Positions 34,130-44,530 are shown, numbered from the stretch's first letter. The stretch: DNA of 64,000 bases from Eutreptiella sp. 'Long Island Sound 2002' (GCA_964036045.1 OZ038398.1:28636309-28700308); one strand, 5' to 3'. Translations and numbers: made by a program. The notes: a model not told the origin generated them from the letters alone.

Positions 34130-35432
34130 GGAAAGGAGCAGACCACGGACAGCCCGGGGCAGCCGTCTCTCAGCCCCCCCCCCCCCCCCCGGAACGTCTG
34201 CAGTCCAGTGTCATCCGATGGTGAGAGTGATGGGGGATTCAAGGCTCAGGTCCCAGCTACTTCTGACTCATGGTCTAGTACCAGTTCACACAGTGACGCT
34301 GCTTCTGATCTGGATTCCTTGACCACTGCAAGCACCAGGTGAGGTACACACGGAGATGGTCTGCGCACAAGTCCCCGTGGCGCATGGGGCCTGGCAAATG
34401 GTTTTGACGGGAGGTTGGACTTCACACGGGCTGTGACTGAAAAGGCCCTCGCCCCAAGGGTTGAATGAAGCCTGCTGCCAAGGCGGGACGGATCGTGCGT
34501 GTGTGTGTGCCAGGGGACAGGGAAATACAATATTAGAGAGGGAGACCTGCATGGGTCCAGGGCCCCCGTGGTCACCTGAGGCGCCATCATAAAATTAGGT
34601 CTGCGCTCGGTCCTGTGGACCTGTCAGCATTCCTGCCCGGAGCCTGCCTGGGTCGCAACTGGGGGCCTCGCCTGGGCTAGAACCTCTGGGGTGTGGGGTT
34701 TATGTGACCTCCGTTCCTGCACGGCCGTGTCGCGCTGCATCCTGCGGCCGCATGCATGCCCTCTTGGCCAGGGGCGGGGGGCTGGGATCCGCTCTTCCCC
34801 TCTTGTGGGCTCTCTCCCGGGCGGCCACAGTTGGCTGCTGCTGCTGTGCCCATCGTCGTTCAGCGGAGAGCGAAGGCTGGGCGCCCGGAAACTCGACTGC
34901 GGCTTCCGCGGCTATGGCTGTGCACTAAACATCAACTCAGACAATGTGCCATGTGCGCTGTAGTGGGCAGGGGGGTGCGGCACTGTTGTGCCAGAGGCCA
35001 TGCAGGACACCCCCACCACCCCGCGCCCTCGCCTGGGCCGAGCGAATGGGCGCAAGCGGCTGGAACGCGCACCCTAGGGGGGGGGGCGCCGTCGGCCAAA
35101 GGGGCGGCGTGAACAGCGCTGCCCCTCCGCATGGTACGGGTCCCGCCTTGCCGTCCTTTGGCTCCTCCTGGTACTTTGGGCCTCTGCAGGCTCCCTGCGG
35201 CACCATAGGGGCCGCATAGAAATCACTGGCATACGCCTTCGCCGCTTTCTTTGCTCCTCCTTTGCCTGGACACTTCTCCCGCCGATGTGGGTCGCCACCA
35301 AGCAGCGCCGTGGGTGTACCTTGGGCCCGTCGCCGCTTATGTTTCTGTCGCGCTATTCTTGACTGCTTCTGCCGTGCCCATTGCTCCGAGTTATATTTGC
35401 GCAGCCGCTGCAAGCGATGCCATACCGCCATC
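34130..35432. other. Flank of YR element 2, no confident gene
   Basis: Contains a C tract (34178-34191). On the minus strand at 35432-35074 there is a basic, protein-like frame (QRLRKYNSEQWARQKQSR, then CPGKGGAKKAAKAYASDF). It abuts the B2 end of the retrotransposon and may be part of the interrupted target. Confidence 0.3.
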
Positions 35433-35501
35433 GGTTCAGCACCCGCCTCCCCTGACACCCTGCGAGCACAACACTGATGTCCTCCATGGACCGACGGGCG
35501 C
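35433..35501 (-). repeat. Split direct repeat B2, 3' end of YR element 2
   Basis: Identical to B1. The outer edge is the GGTT at 35433-35436, beyond which the flanking DNA begins. Confidence 0.96.
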
Positions 35502-35587
35502 CTGACTGTGATCGCATGATTGTCTGGCGTCTGGTCCTGCTTCCCCGCGCGTGCGCTGCGGGACATAGACTTCTGGGCGGGCGGGCG

Positions 35588-35715
35588 GGCCCTCGCTCTT
35601 AAAATTAAAAGAGACTGACATGGGAGAGATGGAAGGTTCGATGGAGGGGGGGAAGGAGCTGGGGAGGCTGTGTGGGCTGAACCTACTTTGCTTCGTGAGC
35701 TACGCAACTAAGGTT
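35588..35715 (-). repeat. Split direct repeat A2 of YR element 2
   Basis: Internal identical copy of A1. It overlaps B1 by the shared GGTT at 35712-35715. Confidence 0.97.
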
Positions 35716-35780
35716 CAGCACCCGCCTCCCCTGACACCCTGCGAGCACAACACTGATGTCCTCCATGGACCGACGGGCGC
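35712..35780 (-). repeat. Split direct repeat B1 of YR element 2
   Basis: 69 bp identical to 35433-35501; it lies 75 bp past the RT-RNase H stop codon. Confidence 0.97.
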
Positions 35781-35855
35781 AGTGTGCTCGCGAATGCGAG
35801 CTGGAATTTCGTTGGGACTCTCAGCTTCTCTCTTCCCCGAAACTCCCCCCCCCCC

Positions 35856-37611
35856 TCATCGGCCCTCGCCCGCTCTCAGCATCCAGGGGGACCTGGGGAG
35901 ATACTCCAGATGTTTATAACGCTGCGGAGTCCCGCTCCACTGTCGGCGTCGCTCTTCTGCGGCTTGTATTGCCGCCTTGCGGGACGGGAGGGACTTTAAC
36001 CGGCTCATGGGGTCCGCGGGATTCAGCGCGGACTCGACCCAGAAGGTGCCTATTTGCAGATTGCTCCAGAGTCGGAGCCAGAATATGCGTCGCAGGATTC
36101 GTTGCTGGACCGGGCATCCTGCTGCTGCCCGCATTCCCATAGTTTGGCAGCGGGAGACTTCGCTGTCCGTTCCTACAGTCACTACCTTCCATCCCATATA
36201 GACCGCCATCTTGCACGCCATATATACGCCATAGAATTCTGCCTGCTGAAGCGTGCGGATCCACTGTGGGCAACGCGACGACCTGTGCAGCGTCGCGCCC
36301 ACAATGCCCACCCTGAAGCCGCGTCCCTCCTCAGCCGCATCTGTGAAAAACTGGATTCCGTCTGTGCGTGGGGAGTGCTCTGCTGTGGGATTCTTGGGGC
36401 GTTCGGGGGGGTACGTGTGTGCCACTGCACTAAAAACCAGCACAGTGCCCAACCCGCGCGCCATGCCTCTTGTGAAAACCCTGGACCCTGCCTCCAGCGC
36501 CCTGTAGCTGCCTGCCATAAAACAGGAAAGCCCCGCCCCCGGCCGCGACAGCCAGCAGAGCTGCCCCAGCAGCTTGCGGAGGCGCCGCGGCTCCACGGTA
36601 CCCCGACCCACGGCACGCACCCACGCACGCAGCGCGCTCTGGACTCCACCCTTGGCGTTCTGTATGGTTCTCTGTTTGCTGTCTATATGCTTTCCAATGA
36701 AGCTGATGGCACGCACAGGCTTGGGCTCACTTTTAATGCTAATTATAAAACCGGCCCGCCGCAGGCGGCTCGTGACTCTGCGGACCGCACTCCTCAGCTC
36801 CCTTTTGCTGCCTGCACAGAACAATATATCATCAATGTAGACCCAGGCCCTTGCCGAGGTCCCCCGAAGGGCCCCTGCGACGATACTGCGGACCAAGGTC
36901 TGGCACACCAGTGGCGAGTAGCGCCAGCCGAAGGGCAGACGCGTGTACCTGTACGCCCTGCCGTCCGCGGAGCGTAAGACGAAAATGCGGCGCCACAGGC
37001 GCGGCAGCTTTATGCTCCAGAATGCGTTCTGAATGTCTAATTTCGCCAGCCAGGGGGCTTTACCCCCCCCCACCTCCCCCCTCAGCCAGTCCCTCAGACC
37101 CTCAAGGCCTGGCAGCCGGAATTTCGCCGGGCTGCGCGCGTCGGCCTCATTTATTGGGGTGGCGTCTAAAATCATACGACATTTCTCCCGATTTTTCGGG
37201 CGTAAAAACGCTCGGGCGGTGGGGCGCAGCCTTGTGCGCTTTACCCCCTTCGTACCTGCCCGGATGGCTCGCATCATCAGTGGCAGCTTTGGGCAGCGCG
37301 ATTCTAACCCCCCCCCCCCCCTGCGACTGGGCGTACACTGCCGCCAGCCCCCGCGGTACGAGCCTGTCCCACAGGGACTGGTGCACTGTGACTTCCCCCG
37401 CCTCCCCCAGACCCGCCGCAGCCGCCCCCTCCGGGATGTCCCCCTCCTCTTCTGATGAGTAATACCCGTCCTCTTCGCCCTCCAAACCCTCTTCCGCCAC
37501 CCCCCCCAGTGCCGCCTCCAAAATTGATTTTTCGCCCACCGCCGTGTCCTCGCTTCCCCCCACCAGGGCCCGCTCAGCCTCCAGCAGCCCCAGAACCGCC
37601 CCCCTGACCAT
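35856..37611 (-). CDS. Reverse transcriptase-RNase H of YR element 2
   Basis: Starts at the ATG at 37611 (MVRGAVLGLLEAERALVGG) with an acidic N-terminus, then shifts frame in the 14-C tract at 37308-37321; removing one base restores one ORF of about 584 aa. The RT part has motif A (AKLDIQNAFWSIKLP), LPFGWRYSP, the catalytic YIDD in AWVYIDDILFCAG and GFIISIKS. RNase H follows with all acidic residues: FFTDAAEEG, LQQAEFYGVYMA, VGTDSEVSR and NPADPMSR. No methyltransferase (MT) domain of the DIRS type is seen after it. Translating from the internal ATG at 37277 alone would still give a 473-aa RT-RH. Confidence 0.9.
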
Positions 37612-37615
37612 GTCC

Positions 37616-38800
37616 TTACGTCCTGCTTTGACGCCTGGCAGGCGGCTTATTGCCTCTGCCACCCGCCGGTGTCTCGGCAGCACCGCTGGCGGATCCCCCG
37701 CGGCCCCGCCCACCGACTTGGTCTCCGTCTCCGCCTTCCGGCTCCACTGCTCTGGCCGTTGGCTCCTCTCGCCGCTCGACTTGCAGCTGCCTTTGCGCCC
37801 TTGGCCTTGCCGTTGAGCGCCCCGAATGTCGCTGCGCCTTCTGCGGCTTCTCCTTCGGCGACTCCTCGACTTCGACCACCGTGACCCGCGGCGACGTTGT
37901 CCGCGTCCTCTTGCGACCCGCCTCGCTGCCGGCAGCCCCACGCGACCCAGGCCCAGCAGGTCGGATAGCGGGGACTTCGAGCTCGCGCCGCACCCAGCCG
38001 GGCCACATGCCGAGCGTGGTGCCCGCCGCCATCTCCGCTTTTGGGGTCCTGCCATCCCATGCCGGCTGCACCAGGGGTCCCCCACGCACGAAGCTCCACC
38101 GCGGGGGCGCCGTGTAGTAGATTTGCGCAACCGCCGGCGTCTTCCAGCCCCCCCAGAGCATAATGAAGCGCACCGGGAGGCCGAGACCGTACAGTTGCGC
38201 AGCGCCGTATCTGCGGAACGAGTGCCAGCGCGTATTTTTGTAGCTGCCACCCGGCCTGTCGAGGAGGCCCCGCAGCCCGTCGTGCAGCCCGTCTCGCCCC
38301 CGGAACCACGCTGGTCGGTCCGGGTGATAGCCGTGGAGGGCGCGCAGCCGCGCCAGGAATCCTGCCCATCTCGCCGTCCACGGCCCCATGCTCTGTCGCT
38401 GCTCTCCGGCCCGCGACTTCGTTCCCGTGAAGACCAGCTCCTCTCCGTCGGCGCGGGCGGTGATGGCCTCGCTGGCCCTGAGGCAGTGCGAGCAAGACAG
38501 CGCGGCAAGGGCGACGATTTCCCACTCCGCGGCCGACCCTGCAGCGGCAGCCATGTGTTGTAGTGCGCCCATGCTGGCCCACTCCTTAACTGTCGTCCGT
38601 CCTGCCTTTTCGGCGGCCTTTGCTGCCCCCACCGCGAGGTACCAGTCTCCCGGTCGGACAGTGCGGCGCAGCCACCCCAGTTTTTCGAGTAGTCGCACCG
38701 CGGACAGAACCTTTTTGACTGCGCTTTCTCCCATGCCCTTCTCGACCAGGGAGGCGAGCTCGTCTTCCAGGACCCGTCGCCTGTGGCATCCTGGCTGCAT
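37616..38800 (-). CDS. Tyrosine recombinase of YR element 2
   Basis: A 394-aa ORF with an intact catalytic set: Arg I in CLRASEAIT, a Lys in VFTGTKSRAG, the HxxR box in WHSFRRYGAAQLYG, the Trp of LWGGWKT and the nucleophile in AVAQIYYTAPP. A preceding helical region (VKKVLSAVRLLEKLGW) matches the core-binding domain position. The C-terminal ~150 residues are a Pro/Arg/Glu-rich tail not typical of the fold. The TAA stop (37618-37616) is followed after 4 bases by the ATG of the RT ORF, so reinitiation could link the two. It would insert the double-stranded circular DNA by recombination without target duplication. Confidence 0.88.
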   Translation of the reverse strand: MQPGCHRRRVLEDELASLVEKGMGESAVKKVLSAVRLLEKLGWLRRTVRPGDWYLAVGAAKAAEKAGRTTVKEWASMGALQHMAAAAGSAAEWEIVALAALSCSHCLRASEAITARADGEELVFTGTKSRAGEQRQSMGPWTARWAGFLARLRALHGYHPDRPAWFRGRDGLHDGLRGLLDRPGGSYKNTRWHSFRRYGAAQLYGLGLPVRFIMLWGGWKTPAVAQIYYTAPPRWSFVRGGPLVQPAWDGRTPKAEMAAGTTLGMWPGWVRRELEVPAIRPAGPGSRGAAGSEAGRKRTRTTSPRVTVVEVEESPKEKPQKAQRHSGRSTARPRAQRQLQVERREEPTARAVEPEGGDGDQVGGRGRGGSASGAAETPAGGRGNKPPARRQSRT

Positions 38801-38965
38801 CCTCTCTCTCCTTCTGAGGTGGCTGAGCGCCTGCAGATACCCCTCGAGGGTCGTGTCGCTGAGCCCTCGGACGACAGATGCGTCGTAGCCGGCTCCCCAG
38901 CCCCCACGCAGGGCCTGCCCGAGCCGCTCGGCGCCATCGGCAATGGGCAGATCCCGCTCTGCGGT

Positions 38966-40213
38966 TCACCTCGTCCCTTTTCCCCGCGTGCAGCCCCACT
39001 CGTCGCGATCAAAATACCAGTGGGCCTGCCCACAGTCTCCACACTTCGTCTTCGGGGGGTCCGTGCAATCTTCCCACGCTCCCGTGCGCTTGGACTTGAA
39101 GTGACGCCTCCCGTTCAGCAGGGTGAACTCGGTGTTGGCCGCGGAGCCTGTCCCGCGCCAGATCTCGCCTTCCTTGCGGCCCGCTATGCTGCTGCCCGCA
39201 TGGCGCGCGGTACTCCTCTGCGGCGATCTACGCCTCCGTCCCCGTGACCTCCCGGAGGATGATGAAGAGCTGCTTGACGTCGTGCCGCTGCCGCTCGTGC
39301 TGCTGTCCTCGCTGTCGCTGCTGTTGTCTTTCCCGGCGCGCCCTTTTCCCTTTCGCTTCCGGTCCTTCTTTCGCTGCCGTCGCGCCTTCTTCTTCTCCTT
39401 GCGCCGCTTTTCCTTCATCTTGGCCTTTAGGTCATCAGCCCCAGTGACGTCACAGTCCAACAGGATCTTCCACACCTTTGCTGCCAGCGGTGGTGGCCCC
39501 TCGGCCCCCATCTCCTCGTCCTCTCGCAGCTGGGATTCCAGGGCCTTGCACAGCTTGATAGTCCACCGGGGCGCTCCCGCCCGCCTGCGCATGCTCCGGA
39601 CCGCGCGCGTCGTCAGGCGGTTCCACTTGTCCCGTTCGCCCCGCTCCTCCTTGCCGTCCTCGTCGTCCGCTCCGATGCCTCCTCCGGCAGGCACCTTCCC
39701 CGGCTGCGTACCCGCTGATGGCCCCGCGTCGATTGTCCCCACGTGGCCGCCGTGATGGTGTCCTCCCGCGGCCGCTCGCTCCAGGTCCTGCAGAGACGCG
39801 CAGAGCTCAAAAGCCGCCTCTGATTGCGGCTGCGCCAACTCCAAATCGGGGACTTCGATGCCCCACGCCAGGCTTAACCCAAACAGGAATGCATCCCTGT
39901 AGGCCATAAAATTTTTGCAGACCAGGCACACGTTGAGTGTGCGATTGAACAGCAGGGCCAGCTTGGAGGTGTTCAGCCTGGCCGTCTTCGTCCAGAATCG
40001 CACCCCCGCGTCGAGTACCCCATGCCTGCTCTCGGTGGGCACCTCCGCTGCGCGCCAGTGCTCCCCCATGAGGCTGCACCACGCCCAGTCGAGCACATTT
40101 TCGTCTTGGGCCCGCAGCTTTTCCCACGACCATGCCCCCTCGCCGTCCAGCTGCTCTGTGGTTGACATGTCCCCCTGGCGGCCCTCGCTCTTAAAATTAA
40201 AAGAGACTGACAT
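38966..40213 (-). CDS. Gag-like protein of YR element 2
   Basis: A 415-aa ORF starting inside A1. The N-terminal ~130 residues form a compact region with Trp and hydrophobic helices (LRAQDENVLDWAWCSLMGEH). A Gly/His linker follows, then a highly basic Lys/Arg stretch (EKRRKEKKKARRQRKKDRK) and a Ser run. It ends with a Cys/His cluster (CGDCGQAHWYFDRDEWGC) that could bind zinc. Basic plus zinc-binding C-terminal parts and the first-ORF position argue for a nucleic-acid-binding Gag. The family is not recognisable by eye beyond that. Confidence 0.7.
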   Translation of the reverse strand: MSVSFNFKSEGRQGDMSTTEQLDGEGAWSWEKLRAQDENVLDWAWCSLMGEHWRAAEVPTESRHGVLDAGVRFWTKTARLNTSKLALLFNRTLNVCLVCKNFMAYRDAFLFGLSLAWGIEVPDLELAQPQSEAAFELCASLQDLERAAAGGHHHGGHVGTIDAGPSAGTQPGKVPAGGGIGADDEDGKEERGERDKWNRLTTRAVRSMRRRAGAPRWTIKLCKALESQLREDEEMGAEGPPPLAAKVWKILLDCDVTGADDLKAKMKEKRRKEKKKARRQRKKDRKRKGKGRAGKDNSSDSEDSSTSGSGTTSSSSSSSSGRSRGRRRRSPQRSTARHAGSSIAGRKEGEIWRGTGSAANTEFTLLNGRRHFKSKRTGAWEDCTDPPKTKCGDCGQAHWYFDRDEWGCTRGKGTR

Positions 40214-40307
40214 GGGAGAGATGGAAGGTTCGATGGAGGGGGGGAAGGAGCTGGGGAGGCTGTGTGGGCTGAACCTACTTTGCTTCGTGAGCTACGCAAC
40301 TAAGGTT
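40180..40307 (-). repeat. Split direct repeat A1 of YR element 2
   Basis: 128 bp identical to 35588-35715 (offset 4592). It contains the gag start codon (40213) and presumably the promoter of the genomic transcript. Confidence 0.97.
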
Positions 40308-40640
40308 TGGAGGGGTCGTCCTTTCACCCCTACAACTGTGCCGGCCCCTAGCGGCACCAACGAGCGGCAGCGTGCAGTGATGGCCGACGGCAGAATGGAC
40401 TCTTGTCCTGCCGATGGTGACAGCCAACTGGACCACGCGGCCCTTTGCCTGCAAGGACATCTCTGTGCCCGCGAAACGCAATTGCGGGGTGGGCGGGAGG
40501 GGCCGCCCTACATGAGACTCGAAGTCCAAGGCTAGCTCCATGAAGGAGATTTGCCTGTGCCCCTTCGGTAGGCCGTTGTCCGGCTGTAGCCACAGGAGTA
40601 TAGCCGGTAGGAAGTCCATTCCCCATTTCTAGTCCCTAGG
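40308..40640 (-). other. Interrupted target ORF next to YR element 2
   Basis: Minus-strand frame with a protein-like stretch (GHRQISFMELALDFESHVGR, then AGTEMSLQAKGRVVQLAVTI). The frame can continue across the empty site (removing 35433-40307 and keeping one GGTT) into about 20 further codons in the left flank before a stop. I do not know the family; it may be part of an older retroelement ORF. Confidence 0.35.
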
Positions 40641-41018
40641 CAACACCCCCATTGTGCTTTGGGACGGCGATGCTACGTGTATTGTGCATGCATACAATAC
40701 GTACCCCCACCCCGTTGATTAGTGACCGCCTATGCGCGACGGCATTCCCACACCCTCAAGGGAACAAACCCAAAGTGACCCCCCCCCCGTGGGGGAACAC
40801 AAAAGATGTGTGACACGAAGCAAGGCATGCAAACATGAGGGCATATGAACCAAATATGGTGAGTGGATCACGCACTGCCAAGTGGCATTCTTTGCCCAAC
40901 GCGCGCCCCGAATGATATTGGTGCATTGCTGTGTACTTCAATTTTCTTGCATCCAAGGCACTACTGTGTACCTTGCACAATGCAGAACACTTGGTTTTTC
41001 GCAATTTCAGCCCTGATG

Positions 41019-41157
41019 TCAATCATATGTTTGGCCATAGGTACCCATCGTTTCGACATGGGTACCTATCCTTTGCCCATAGGTACCAATCATTTGGCCA
41101 AAGGGACCTATCGTTTGGCCATAGGTACCTATCGTTTGTCAATAGGCACCTATCGTG
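41019..41157. repeat. 21-bp minisatellite
   Basis: GGTACC-type units at 41040, 41061, 41082, 41103, 41124 and 41145, spaced exactly 21 bp, with consensus TTTGGCCATAGGTACCTATCG. It reads as a 7-residue G-T-Y repeat on the plus strand. Confidence 0.92.
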
Positions 41158-41646
41158 TATGACTAGCGCTGGATCCTCTGGTAGGGCTTGGTGGTTCTGG
41201 TGAAGTTGGATCACTGGAAAATTGACCTATGTCACATATGGCACTTTAAGGGGCCGCGAGTACCACATGCTGATCAAATCACGCCCGCAGGGCACACGCA
41301 TACACATACATACACGGTTAGGGTGTAGTTGAGACTGACTGATATGTGAGTTTTTTGGTTGGGAGTAGATGACATTGGTGTTGATGTTCCGGTATGTTTA
41401 CACATTTGGGGTCTTGATTTGTTTTTTGACACTAGTGAGTTCATGCATCAAGGCAGACCATGTACACATAGGCGGCTTGGCCAAGAAATGTGCATGGCAA
41501 AGGTAGCTCAGCCATTGGGTTGGATGCGGGTGAGGCATTTCTTCACATGAGGAGCGCCTAATGGGGGCGCAAGCTTGGGTATATTGTACACTCCATGTGC
41601 GGGACACTGGCTCTATCGCTCCATTTCCCCCTCTACTGCCCTGACT

Positions 41647-41798
41647 AAGGGGGAATCTTTGCACTGCGCGCGCACTGCACGCGCACTGCGCGCTACGTTT
41701 TGACTATGTTCCCTCCGAAGAGCCCCCAAGCACACCCCTTGGAAACGCCCTTAGAATTAGGTGACCCAAACTGCCCCAGCTCAAGAAAGTTGCAAACT
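41647..41798 (+). repeat. Dispersed repeat family R2, copy 1
   Basis: Matches 63163-63300 almost base for base (TTTGCACTGCGCGCGCACTG, GAAGAGCCCCCAAGCACACC, TTAGGTGACCCAAACTGCCC), apart from a short GCGC-type length change. The neighbouring 42008-42078 likewise matches the 63.7-kb satellite unit, so both belong to one larger family. Confidence 0.9.
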
Positions 41799-42989
41799 GG
41801 GGTACACAGTACCACTCTCGCTCCTTTAAGGGCGATCTTGGTCAACACCTTAGCAAGTTGGGAGAATGGGGAGTTAGCATAGCACAACCCCATCGATCTC
41901 CAGTAGAAGCGATAGGCGTTATTGAGGTATCGCGAACAGTAGAGCTGCATCATATGCTGCTCCTTACTTGCGAACAACTCCGACTGAACTTCATTCAGGT
42001 CTACCACCCCTGCATTCTCGGGGGTCCCCAACAAAGGGGGACAAAATAAGAAGTCAAAACGTACGCTAGGGGTCACCATGATGCCCCTAGGGGCCCCTAG
42101 TATCTCAAAGTATGGGTCTCTAGTACGGCCAGACGCCCAAATAGTTGCACTGCGCGCACTGCGCTTAAGGCTCCCCCTGAGGGACCACCATAATTTGTGC
42201 GCCAGCCCCTGGAACTAGTCTACCACTGGACCGGGTGTATGAGGTTTTCGAATCTGCACTTGACATGTTCCGCCCCTGCATGGAGTGTGCACCGGACGGT
42301 GGTATGGGGTGTGCGCCCGTTTTCTACGTTTTCTCCGGCCGTTGGCAGGTTGGTCCACCCGTGGCTTCCTCTCCTTTTCACGCCATGCAGGCGGTGGAAA
42401 CCTGCCATGACCACCAAAGGGTCAACACCAAACAGTCCAAGAGTGAGTGAATAATGTAGGGGACAATTAATACGCGGAGAAACCCGAGGAAGAATCATGA
42501 GCCGCACAGTGGGGTTGGGGGGGGAGGGGGCAGCAATGCCGCTTGTGAACGCAACCGTTGGGGACAGTGGACGATGGCGTTTGAGCTGCAGGACTCGCAA
42601 TGTCGCAAATTTAGGGTATTATCTTGCAACTTTAGGGTGGGCGGGCCCACTGCAAACTCAAAGAGCTTGGACAAAGATTGTTTTGTTGATGCACTTGATG
42701 TGTTGATATTGCACAGCACTTTTTTTTTGGTTGAACAGCTCATTGGGAAGGCGAGGATGTGTGGGTTGTTTGTGGTCAAAGAGTGTTTTTTGTGGACCGA
42801 TGTCACCAAATTTGAGCACATGTTCTGCGGGCACCGCAACATCTATTCGGATGCATCTTGAGTGTGCTCGAAATTGTGGGTATTCATTGTGGGTGCCGGT
42901 CATGTGTATTCCAGTACGGCTTGAACTGTAAGGGAAATTTAGACATGCCAAAATCTGAAACATCGGATTCCGTGAGCAGGTCAATTTCT

Positions 42990-44530
42990 GCCTCACGTCG
43001 CAAGAACAAAGCTACATCACCCGTGCCTTCTCGGGGGCCCAAAGTTGGGCGGAATGGCTACATCACCCTTGCCTTCTCGGGTTCCCCGTGGTGGGGAAAA
43101 ATCAACCTAGTAAGGAGTGGATGTGGTGGAAACGAGCATGAGATGGATGAAAATGGGTGAAACTGGGTGATAATCTAAACAATACATGCGGAAGTTCTTG
43201 CACTGCGTGCGCGCTGCGTGTGCACTGTGTGCATGCTGCGCATGCGGAGGCTAGGATACTCACCCAAGAATACCTGTCACCTATCTAGTAGCACGGCGAA
43301 GCATCAAAGGCCACATGAGAACAACGAAACTGCCTTCAACTTGCCCACTCTGAACATGTCCTTCTTCGATAAAGTCCAATTGGGACAAACCCAAAATCCA
43401 TGCTTCTTGACCCCAGTTCAATGCTTTGTTCAGTGGCAAGGGAAAGCCCCCATCCCATCTCTGAACATGCCCTTCTTCCACAAAGTCCAACTTGTACAAA
43501 CCCCGGATCCATGATTCTTGACCCCACTTCAATGCTTTGTGCAGCAGCAAGGGAAAGCCCACTTGGCCACGCAACAAAGCGTGGATTGGATAATTGGTCC
43601 GGTTTCCTCAATAGCACCGGAAGGTTGAAGGCCCAAAATAATGCTCCCTCAAAGATGCCCGGCACGCACCGTGCGCTAACGCCCACGCGGGGGAGGAAAT
43701 AGGGGGAAATGGTTGAAAATGGGCAAAAGGGGTTGACAATTCAAATATGCCACATCCTAAATGCTTAGGAAGCTAAACAAAACCCTGGTGCGGAGCCAAA
43801 AACTTGTGAAAAGGGGCCGAAACTAGGGTTCGAGTATTTGCTGACATCCAAAACTTCGCACTGCGTGCACGGCATTCCCCATATCCCCAATGTGAAAGAA
43901 GCATAAAAAAACCCGTTCTGAAACAACAATAATGCCCATAGTATCACAAAGTATGAGGTTCCATGACGGCTAGATGTCCAAACAGCTGCAATGCGCGAGC
44001 ACTGCTTAGTGCACCCCCTAAAAAGTCACCGGTCGGGCACGGGTAAAAAAAATGCCCGGCGCGTGCCCGGCGCGAAAACGCTCCCCCATGGTAATGAGTC
44101 CCCAAGCCCCAAGTGGTTTGGACAGCGTTTCTGCCTCACGTCGCAAGAACGAAGCGCAAACTCAATATTGGCTACATCACCCCTGCCTTCTTGGGGGCGA
44201 AAAGTTGGGGGGAATGGCTACATCTCCTGCCTTCTCGGGTTCCCCATGGTGGGGAGAAATCAACCTCGTAAGGAGTGGATGTGGTGGAAACGAGCATCAA
44301 ATGGATGAAAATGGGTGAAACTGGGTGAGAATCCAAATATACCATATCCCCAATGTGAAAGAAGCATCAAAATACCCATTTTCAAACAACAATAATGCCC
44401 ATAGGGCCCATAGTATCAAAAAGCATGGGGTTCTAGGACGGCTAGATGTCCAAATAGCTGCAATGCGCGCGCACTGCGCTTAGTGCACCCCCTAAAAGCT
44501 CGCCGCTGAGGCACAGGTCAAAAAAGATGC
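42990..44530 (+). repeat. Block of duplicated 150-200 bp segments
   Basis: 42990-43180 recurs at 44135-44330 (GCCTCACGTCGCAAGAAC, GGAGTGGATGTGGTGGAAAC, GATGAAAATGGGTGAAACTG). 43880-44015 recurs at 44337-44500 (ATCCCCAATGTGAAAGAAGC, CAACAATAATGCCCATAG), with a diverged third piece at 42095-42180. No gene is convincing here. Confidence 0.85.
43351..43560. repeat. 111-bp tandem duplication
   Basis: TGAACATG(T/C)CCTTCTTC starts at 43351 and 43462. 111 bp is 37 codons and both strands stay open, the minus strand showing a 37-residue repeat (QSIE(V/L)GSR(I/S)MD). Coding status is undecided. Confidence 0.8.

Larger units (their letters stand above)
35433..40307 (-). mobile_element. Tyrosine-recombinase retrotransposon copy 2 (nearly intact)
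   Basis: A 4875-bp element. Minus-strand order: A1 (40307-40180), gag-like ORF, YR ORF, RT-RNase H ORF, B1 (35780-35712), A2 (35715-35588), an 86-bp spacer, B2 (35501-35433). A1 and A2 are identical over 128 bp, and B1 and B2 identical over 69 bp, indicating recent insertion. GGTT is shared by the A1 outer edge, the B1/A2 junction and the B2 outer edge. All catalytic motifs of YR, RT and RNase H are present. The only visible lesion is a one-base frame problem in a 14-C tract. The gag-YR-RT-RH order is unlike DIRS and Ngaro; to my recollection trypanosomatid VIPER elements have it. Confidence 0.93.

Noticed and set aside
36054-36977. 307-aa plus-strand open frame
   Set aside because: Antisense to the RT-RNase H ORF, with no domain; a by-product of GC-rich coding sequence.
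37147-39042. 631-aa minus-strand open frame overlapping the YR gene
   Set aside because: Its first two thirds are the shadow of the YR ORF. Only the part from the ATG at 37611 is used, as the N-terminus of the RT ORF.
41038-41162. G-T-Y heptad repeat protein
   Set aside because: Caused by the 21-bp minisatellite; no start context or flanking domain.
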